The translations under genes were made by a program, and so were the position numbers. The notes beneath the pieces were generated by a model. The model was not told the DNA's origin, did no database searches, and was given only the letters and a program-made list of their open reading frames with translations. Positions 57,196-64,000 of a stretch of 64,000 nt of DNA are shown one piece after another (position 1 is the stretch's first letter; the number at the start of each line of letters is the position of its first letter). Origin of the DNA: Ictalurus punctatus (lineage: Eukaryota; Chordata; Actinopteri; Siluriformes; Ictaluridae); assembly GCF_001660625.3 (NCBI RefSeq), contig NC_030421.2, positions 5,552,501 through 5,616,500 of the forward strand, given 5' to 3'.

Positions 57196-60066
57196 TCAAA
57201 TTCCTTAGTTGGTCAATACGACTCTAAAATGCTTCTCAGCATCAAGTCCCAGCATCCCTTAACGACCACGCCACCCTCAGAAGTGTGTGCTCAGAGCGCT
57301 TTCTTGCCTGAATATTAATACCTGAAGCCATTTCCCAGACAATTAAGGACTCTTAATTGTTGGTTTGTGGTCAGTCTTACATTTCTTACTTTTCTTGAAA
57401 CTGTCTAGTTGTGGTTGTTGAAGAAAACTGCTTTTGCTGCAGAATGTTCCACAATCCAACAGACGCTGTCTTGAAACCAGACGGCTCAAGAGGAGGAAGC
57501 AGTCAGCTTGAAAGCTGCTCTCTGTAACCAAAAACATAAAATCCAACGGCAAGAACAACAACAACGACAACAACAACAAAAAAGAGCCATTTGCATCTAC
57601 GCTTATGAAGATAACACACCAGCTGACTGACTTAACCCACCTGTGAGAGCAGGCATGGGAAATCAAAGCCATAAAAAAAAAATGAAGACGCATACATACA
57701 ATGCACGTAAAGATGCTAATACATTCTGTGTTCCTTGTTCATCACTCACACCACATACAGTTTCACTATGGAAACTTTCAAGGTGGCATTTATCATATTG
57801 TTCCTAATGGTATAACTGTCCAGAGATCACGGCCCTGCGCTTGTTGTCCCGTCACCACTCAGTGACCCCGGACAAAGTGATAAAGCACCCGAAACGGTTT
57901 CTCAGTGCACACACATCCATCACTACTGGTCATACAGGTGTTGCTAGAACTGCTCAGTTCCTGTCAGATCACGCCTAGTTGACATGATAATTTTCAAAAA
58001 ATATTGGCCCTGGAGATACCTTTACGTTTTTTTTCCTCCCAGAATCAGACAGTATCACCACTATACTGGTTGTGGGCATTCGTTTGTCTAAAACGTCTTG
58101 ATGGATTCCTCTTCGACATCAAAGGCCCTGTTGTGTGCTATGTCGCTTCGGCCTCCCGAAAAACACAGCTTCCGATTGCAGCCCTCAGTTTACCTCATGA
58201 AAATGTTTGGTGTTAGCATCAGTCTAACCTAGAACTGTCACCCAGAGTCCAACTCACAGGTTTAGAGGCTAAACCAAGTATCCAAACTGCTACTGTGGAG
58301 ACCACCAGGGTGATTGCTGTAGATTTCTCCCTTGGGCTGACTATGCCGAGAATCCCCTTATTTTCAGGTTGTTGGATGTCATACCCGTCCAGGGTTACCT
58401 CAGCTTCTAATCAACCTCGCTTACATGGAACCCACCACCACATATTAAAGCATGTATACAGCTCATCGGCTGTTTTTGGTACAATTTGAAGTACGGAAGC
58501 CTGATCATTTGCAGCTGGAGAGGGGCATAATGCTAATCACTATACTTAATCGAATTATTATTTTGTCTTTTTTTTTAATCCAAATAGAGAGCTAGTCTAA
58601 AGGTTTTTTTTAAAAAGGTGTTTTATTAGAAGCAGCCCAGGAAAGGTTTTTATTGCCACTGTAGTTTGACAGTTTGAACCCTAATGTGCAAGAAATAAAC
58701 CAACCAATGGGACTAACTATTTACCCGAGGGAGACTCTGTGTGTGTTTCAATAATCTGAGGAGTCAAGAGTAGGTTTCATCATTGAAAGACAAGGACATG
58801 TGTCACACCATGAGGAAGTGGCTTTGTTCCTCCCTCAGCTGTTTGGTGTCAGGGTGGATGTTAAGAGGCTTTATTCCGGCATGACGCGGTTTGTTTAGTG
58901 TCATTTTGTTGACATATCAGACAGGCAGGGCAGACTTTGACAGTAGGCACAGACACTGAGACTCATCCTGACAGAGTGTGGGTGTACCAAGTGCCAGCCA
59001 CTGACTGGTGTAGAAACATCCTGGTGCCTGTGTACATTCTGAAAAGCGTGGTGGTGGAAAAACAGTGTTTCCAAGGTTTCTTTAATCTTTTATTGGTGAA
59101 TAGCAGGAGCGGTTCAGTGCTAATGGGCCATAGAAAACGCTACATGAATTGAAAACACAGTAACAGCACCGTGGCAGAGGTTTCACTAAATGAGTAAACA
59201 AGAAAATAAATAGAGAGGAAAAGCATGGACTCACTCTTTGATACATTGCAAGAAATAAATGTGCACAATGCAAAGGAAATCCGGTCCTCATGGTTGAGTA
59301 GGCACTAATCCTCTCTCCATACACTTGTACAGTTATCTACAGTACCAATCACAAGCTACGTACATTTCTACCATAGAGTTCAGCATATGTACCTTTATAA
59401 TACTTATTATAGTTTATGGCTTGATATCAATTTCTTCCGTGTTTTGTTTATACATATAGTCTACTAGAAATAATTTTAAAAATGACAAGTTTTACGACTA
59501 CAGTCGTGACACAGTTTGGTTTTCTGGGCAGATATTTCATGCAGGAAGTTGACAAAGTGATACTCTATGTATCACGGACGTCGCCATTTGTCAAGTCACA
59601 TCTGGATGCAAGCATCATGAGGCATGACCTAGAATGGAAAATGAAGCAGATCCAGATGGGTTCATGGGTGCAGAAATCAATCAATAGCACTGACAGGCTT
59701 TTGCAAGCCAAAACACTATAGGCAGGGGAAATGGAGCATGCATTGGCATGCACTATAAGAAGTCACGTGCGTTTCACCCAGAGAGGTGGAAGAATGCTGT
59801 TTTGTCCCCATTCAAAAGTATATACATGGTCTCGTATTTACAAATGAATCAATCATATTTGTTATTTGACAATGCGATATAAGTTGTATAGTAAAGATGG
59901 ATGAGGTTAAGGTTTATACCTATTCTTAGGATGAAAGTAAAGAATAATAATTTTAAAAAATGACACCTGCCTTCTTGCTTGCTATGAGGCACTATGAGAA
60001 TCCAATGACCTGGCCAATGCCCCCACTACATTCCATTCACTTGTGAATGAGGTACTTACATTGGTG
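57196..60066. other. Unique sequence, nothing recognised
   Basis: Frames of 116 residues (57343-57693 minus) and 70-80 residues elsewhere have no recognised family. No repeats beyond short runs. Confidence 0.35.
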
Positions 60067-60175
60067 CATCCATCCATCCATCCATCCATCCATCCATCCA
60101 TTTTCTGTCCCACCTATCCTACACAGGGTTGTGAGGGAGACTGAAGCCTATCCCAGGGGACTGGATGGGGTTACT
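60067..60175 (+). repeat. (CATC)n plus truncated D family repeat
   Basis: About eight CATC units, then ATTTTCTGTCCCACCTATCC and CTGAAGCCTATCCCAGGGGA, the first third of the D repeat. The tetramer run appears to be an expansion of the D 5' end. Confidence 0.75.
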
Positions 60176-60617
60176 TGCTCCTAATATTTGTTTGAATTTG
60201 TCTGAATTACTTATGAGAGGTTCAACTGTGTAATATGACCTATGGACTAGCATGCTATAATGAAATCTTTTCCTCTGAGACTGCTCATGAAGCATCTCTA
60301 CACTATACACCTGAATCAATCCATTAATTCACTAATAAGCCGCTTTTTTTTTTAAATCCCAGATTATTTTATCGGTTATTCATCTTAAAGTCACGATCCA
60401 GGAACTACTTTGAGTTATTCAGCTACTGAATTGTAACTAATAGGAAAAGTGTGTATTCATGAGATTGAGGAATATACGTCTGGATGCATCGATGGCTTCT
60501 GGGAGATTAAGGGGTAAAAGTGGTTATGATAGAGCAGCATTAGGTGAATTAAAGCAGTAGGGTGACAATCTGTCCTGCATGGATTACTGAAATAACAGGA
60601 CTGTTGAAGTATTCAGT
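60176..60617. other. Unique sequence, nothing recognised
   Basis: Ordinary AT-rich DNA. Confidence 0.35.
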
Positions 60618-60792
60618 GGCAGCTCTGTGGTTAAAACAGTGGACTACTGATCAGAAGGTTGTGAGTTCAGATCCCAGTATCACCAACCTGCCACAGCTGG
60701 ACCCTTGAACAAAGGCCTTAACCCTCAACTGCTCAGTTGTATAAAATGCCATAAACATAAGGGTGCATGCCAAATGCCATAAATGTAAAATA
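60618..60792 (+). mobile_element. tRNA-derived SINE
   Basis: GGCAGCTCTGTGGTTAAAAC (A-box region), AAGGTTGTGAGTTCAGATCC (B-box region), CAAAGGCCTTAACCCTCAAC, and the L2-like tail TGCATGCCAAATGCCATAAA. Same family as the copy at 21700. Confidence 0.8.
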
Positions 60793-61420
60793 TCATTCAC
60801 AGAGATTTGCATGGTGGATTAATTGAAACTACGATTATGATTACAAATCAATATCTCATCGTTATTTCCAATATGAATGCATCAAATTAAACTAATGATC
60901 AATGCTTAATGAATATCTGTAGTTGTGGATAATTCTGTCTGCAACAGCATGTAAGCTCCCTGCGCTTCCACTAGAGAGCTCATATTGTTTAAAAAAAAGA
61001 AGAAAAAAGAAAAAAAAAAAGTTAAAATCACTCATCCTTGAGCTTTCTAAATCTGCACAGCACCTGCAGAGCTTGGAGAGGAGGGACGATACAGCAGCAG
61101 AAGAGGAAAGAGACTCCATGTGTAGTGAGGGTTCTTCTTTTTGCCAAAACAATTGGATATCGCAGCCAGATCCAAAAACCACAAAGTTTCACTGTGAATC
61201 TGTGCCAGTGTAATCAAAACTGCTGTGTTAATGACTCTGCAGCTGAACTCTGGACATTATTATACATTTTTAAATGAAAAATATGGTATTGGCCTTTTTA
61301 AAACAGCTTATGTGGACAAATATTGAATAGTGATGTCTGTCTGGTGCAAATCGTGCACAATGAGGTGGAAATACTTCTCTCTGGTGTTTGTTTCCAAACA
61401 TTTGAGGTTTTGAGCTCCAG
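60793..61420. other. Unique sequence, purine patch
   Basis: AAAAGAAGAAAAAAG low-complexity sequence at 60990-61021. No gene was recognised. Confidence 0.35.
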
Positions 61421-61531
61421 ACTGTCAAGCCAGAGGCCAACAGGACGGCTTCCACTGCTGAGCTCGAGCCAGGGGTCGATGTGTCGGCCTCCCCTGCAGA
61501 GCTCCCTCAAGAGGCTGACAGGCTGACCCTG
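61421..61531 (+). other. Candidate small exon or retroelement remnant
   Basis: A GC-rich 111-bp block (37 codons, open, phase 0 at both ends) is preceded by TTTTGAGCTCCAG and followed by GTGAGC, which are acceptable splice signals. It would encode an acidic Pro/Ala/Glu-rich peptide (TVKPEANRTASTAELEPG...). The frame stays open past the donor for about 17 more codons, so it may instead be a scrap of a longer repeat-encoded frame. Product not recognised. Confidence 0.2.
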
Positions 61532-61579
61532 GTGAGCCTGTCTCAGTCGCACCATCTGAGCCTGCTTTGTATCTCATTT

Positions 61580-61645
61580 ATATAACTGAGAAGTTGAGGG
61601 TTAAAGGCCTTACTCAAGGGCCCAACAGTGGTAGTTGGGCCATTT
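61580..61645 (-). mobile_element. SINE fragment, inverted
   Basis: The reverse complement contains GCCCTTGAGTAAGGCCTTTA ACCCTCAACTTCTCAG, the middle part of the SINE at 60618. Confidence 0.7.
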
Positions 61646-62568
61646 TCATCCAACAGCAAGCTTAGTCCTTACATATCTTAGGATAGATAGGTTAGGTGGT
61701 GAGTTTAAGTACTTCATGGCCCTGACATAGATCCCAAAAAATTAACTTGTGGCTTCTATATATTATCATCTGGTTATGCCTTATGAAAAATAACCACCAT
61801 GTCACTTCCGAGGCGCTCTACATTCTCCATCTACCGAGTCGATTTACTCTCCTAGTCACCATTTCTGTGCAGCTCCTTGGGTTATGTGAGGTGTGTTTGA
61901 ACCCTGCACCTCCTCCTCCTCCTCATCATCTTTTATTCCCCATATGCTTGTGAAAGCATGCCTGTTGGCTGTTTGTTGCTGTTGCATGTGAAATATGCGT
62001 CAAGGCTGAACAGCTTGAAACCAAATTGGTGCATTTCAAAAGATGGAGCTTCCTCTTCTCCCCTCGCAAATCCAGTCGAGACAGCGCCAGAGCCGTGGGG
62101 GGAGTTATAGGTCTACAATTACATTCAGCTTACTCATACGACCTCTTTTTATGAGCTGTGCCAAAAGCCTGATGCTGGGTTATTTGCAAATGGATGCGTT
62201 TAGCTGTGCGACGTTCAGCTGTTTGGTTCTGTGAAACGATGCATTATTTTAGACTAATGGTACAAAACAAAATCATGGAAAACAATGAATCGTGACCGTC
62301 CCTCTTTATTTGAACCTCAGCTGGATGGTGTTACAGAATACAACGCTCATTCTGAAGATTTCCTCCATTCCTAAAAGATAAACTTAAAATCAATATAATA
62401 GCTGTAAATGATATAAAATATTGTAAAGGCTACAATGTAAGCACAAAAACACCACTTAGGTATCAATATGGAAGGATTAATGTTGGTATGAGGACCCTTT
62501 ACTCTGCTTTATGTACAAAACACTGATCATTCTACAAAAGGAGATTGCAAAATACATTTTTGATAAAA

Positions 62569-62570
<2 letters not shown>
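61646..62570. other. Unique sequence with (TCC)n patch
   Basis: Short CCTCCTCCTCCTCCTC run near 61908. No gene was recognised. Confidence 0.35.
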
Positions 62571-62628
<58 letters not shown>

Positions 62629-62630
62629 GT
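62571..62630. repeat. (TA)n(CA)n microsatellite
   Basis: A tract, about 22 TA units and five CA units. Confidence 0.95.
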
Positions 62631-63018
62631 TTATATAAAAAAGAGGAATAAGCCTCAGTCAGTGAACAATCCTGGAGATTCAGAAACCAGTAAATAAAAT
62701 GACTACAGGGTATATACACTCAGAACCACAATCAAAACAATGACGTAGACCTAGAATTAAACCTAGAATATAATGTGTACAGTTAGAGACTAATTATTTA
62801 CATATTTAAAATGGACTCTTTGACCTTTGAAAAAAAAAATGGTAAGATGATTAGTATTTACCGTCTACCTTAACTCAATCCAGGGTGCGTACATCATTGA
62901 AGTAGGTAATAAATCGTTGCCATTTTTCACAAAAATCATTCACCCCTCCTCTGATGTTATACTTGATTTTTTCAAGTTTTAAAAAGAACATTAAATCTTT
63001 AATCCAGACTGATTAGAG
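62631..63018. other. Unique AT-rich sequence, nothing recognised
   Basis: No element or gene was seen. Confidence 0.35.
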
Positions 63019-63043
63019 TGGGGGGGGGGGGGGGGGGGGGGGG
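63019..63043 (+). repeat. G homopolymer of about 24
   Basis: A run of G rare in vertebrate DNA, with G-quadruplex potential. Length is prone to sequencing error. Confidence 0.9.
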
Positions 63044-63390
63044 TTGTGGAGAGGTCCAAGACAGCAATATACTGCGCCGAGCAAGTAATGATGCAAAACC
63101 CACAACACTAGCTTGTTTATGGTTCAGAGGCTGACGCTGAGATGGAGCACCAAAGATGGCAATTAAAGGGCAGACATCCAATTTGATTTTAAGAACGTCG
63201 GACATAGTTTCGAAGAAAGAGTTCTAAAAGTTCTGCAGTTTGGGACAGAGTGCAAACATATGACTGAGGTTACAGGGCGAAAGTGTGCATTTTTCACACG
63301 TCAGGAACATTGGGATATATTTTAGATAGTTTACTACTAGAGAGGTGAGCTCTATGGACCACTTTATATTGTATGAAACTAAGTCTAGCA
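63044..63390. other. Unique sequence, nothing recognised
   Basis: Ordinary sequence between the G run and the triplet array. Confidence 0.35.
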
Positions 63391-63624
63391 CAAGTCTACC
63401 ACTACTACAATTACTACTACCACTACTACTAGTACTACTACCACTACCACTACTACTAGAACTACTACTAGTACTACTACTACCATTACCACCACTAATA
63501 CCACTACCACTACTACTAGCACTACTACTACTACCACTAATACCACTACCACTACTACTAGCACTACCACTACCACCACTACTACTAGTACTACTACTAG
63601 TACTACTACTACCACTACTACTAG

Positions 63625-63666
<42 letters not shown>

Positions 63667-64000
63667 CACTACCACTAGTACTACTACTACCACTACTACT
63701 ACTACTACTACTACCACTACTACTACCACTACTACTACTACTACCACCACTAATACCACTACTACTACTACTAGTACTACTACCACTACCACCACTAATA
63801 CCACTACTACTAGCATTACTACTAGTACTACTACTACTACCACTATCACTACTACTACTACTACTACTACAACTACTACTACAACTACTACTCGTACTAC
63901 TACTACTACTAGCACTACTACTACCACTACCACCACTACTACTACCACTACTACTAGTACTACTACTACCACTACCACTAGCACTACTACTAGTACTACT
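63391..64000. repeat. (ACT)n array with ACC and AGT variants, runs off the window
   Basis: More than 600 bp of triplets (ACT with ACC, AGT and a few ATT or ACA). Longer mixed units such as ACTACTAGTACTACTACCAC recur. The 199-residue minus frame is poly-Val/Leu repeat translation. The array continues past base 64000. Confidence 0.95.

Noticed and set aside
58004..58489. Possible retroelement-encoded frames
   Set aside because: Short, interrupted, and no reverse-transcriptase, integrase or gag motif could be identified.
60618..60792. tRNA gene
   Set aside because: Has box-like segments but no cloverleaf, and ends in an L2-like tail. It is a SINE.
63385..63984. 199-residue Val/Leu-rich frame that looks like a membrane protein
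   Set aside because: Translation of the (ACT)n array.

Overview
This window looks like non-coding DNA from a ray-finned fish, most likely a catfish-like teleost. The evidence is AT-rich sequence, very frequent long (TA)n, (CA)n and (GA)n microsatellites, Tc1/mariner transposons with teleost-type termini, tRNA-derived SINE copies with an L2-like 3' tail (ending in a form of GGATAAgRGyGTCTGCcAAATG), and many short inverted-repeat (MITE-like) elements. No bacterial-style gene organisation is present. I found no intact protein-coding gene. Every very long open frame lies in simple-sequence or minisatellite DNA and is an artefact.

Layout. 1-10 kb: a Tc1 relic (465-706), microsatellites, a CT-rich degenerate tract, a dispersed element that I call R1 (7322-7700), a SINE (8112-8272) and a LINE 3' tail (8325-8573). 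9.6-21 kb: three MITE-like elements with terminal inverted repeats (9588-10351 with a nested 107-bp MITE, 14229-14890, 18273-18900), three copies of a common teleost dispersed repeat that I call D, and a three-unit diverged tandem array (17450-17975). 21-37 kb: a SINE, R1 fragments, large (TA)n and compound (TA/CA)n arrays, a GGTTCT-rich element, and GC/CpG-richer blocks with TAAT/ATTA motifs that could be conserved regulatory elements. 37.8-40.8 kb: a 3-kb purine-rich minisatellite of GAGAGATGGGG-type units with higher-order structure. 41.5-47.7 kb: a mobile-element cluster. It holds an R1 copy whose end has expanded into a 16-unit minisatellite, a nearly complete but inactivated Tc1 transposon (43413-45019) inserted in a (TA)n array, a 1.43-kb segment bounded by 38-bp inverted repeats (45228-46654), and an internally deleted second Tc1 element (46688-47706). 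48-64 kb: a 106-bp hAT-type MITE, a possible minus-strand promoter with a very short first coding exon in a tandem duplication (49267-49640), another R1 copy, candidate CTCF sites, SINE fragments, a candidate small exon (61421-61531) and a long (ACT)n array that runs off the window end.

The window therefore reads as an intergenic region or a large intron colonised by DNA transposons and satellites. The features do not form a pathway. They record insertions, nesting and tandem expansion. The least explained signals are the possible minus-strand promoter/first exon at 49.5 kb, the 38-bp inverted-repeat pair at 45.2/46.6 kb, the R1-derived minisatellite, and the 3-kb purine-rich satellite.
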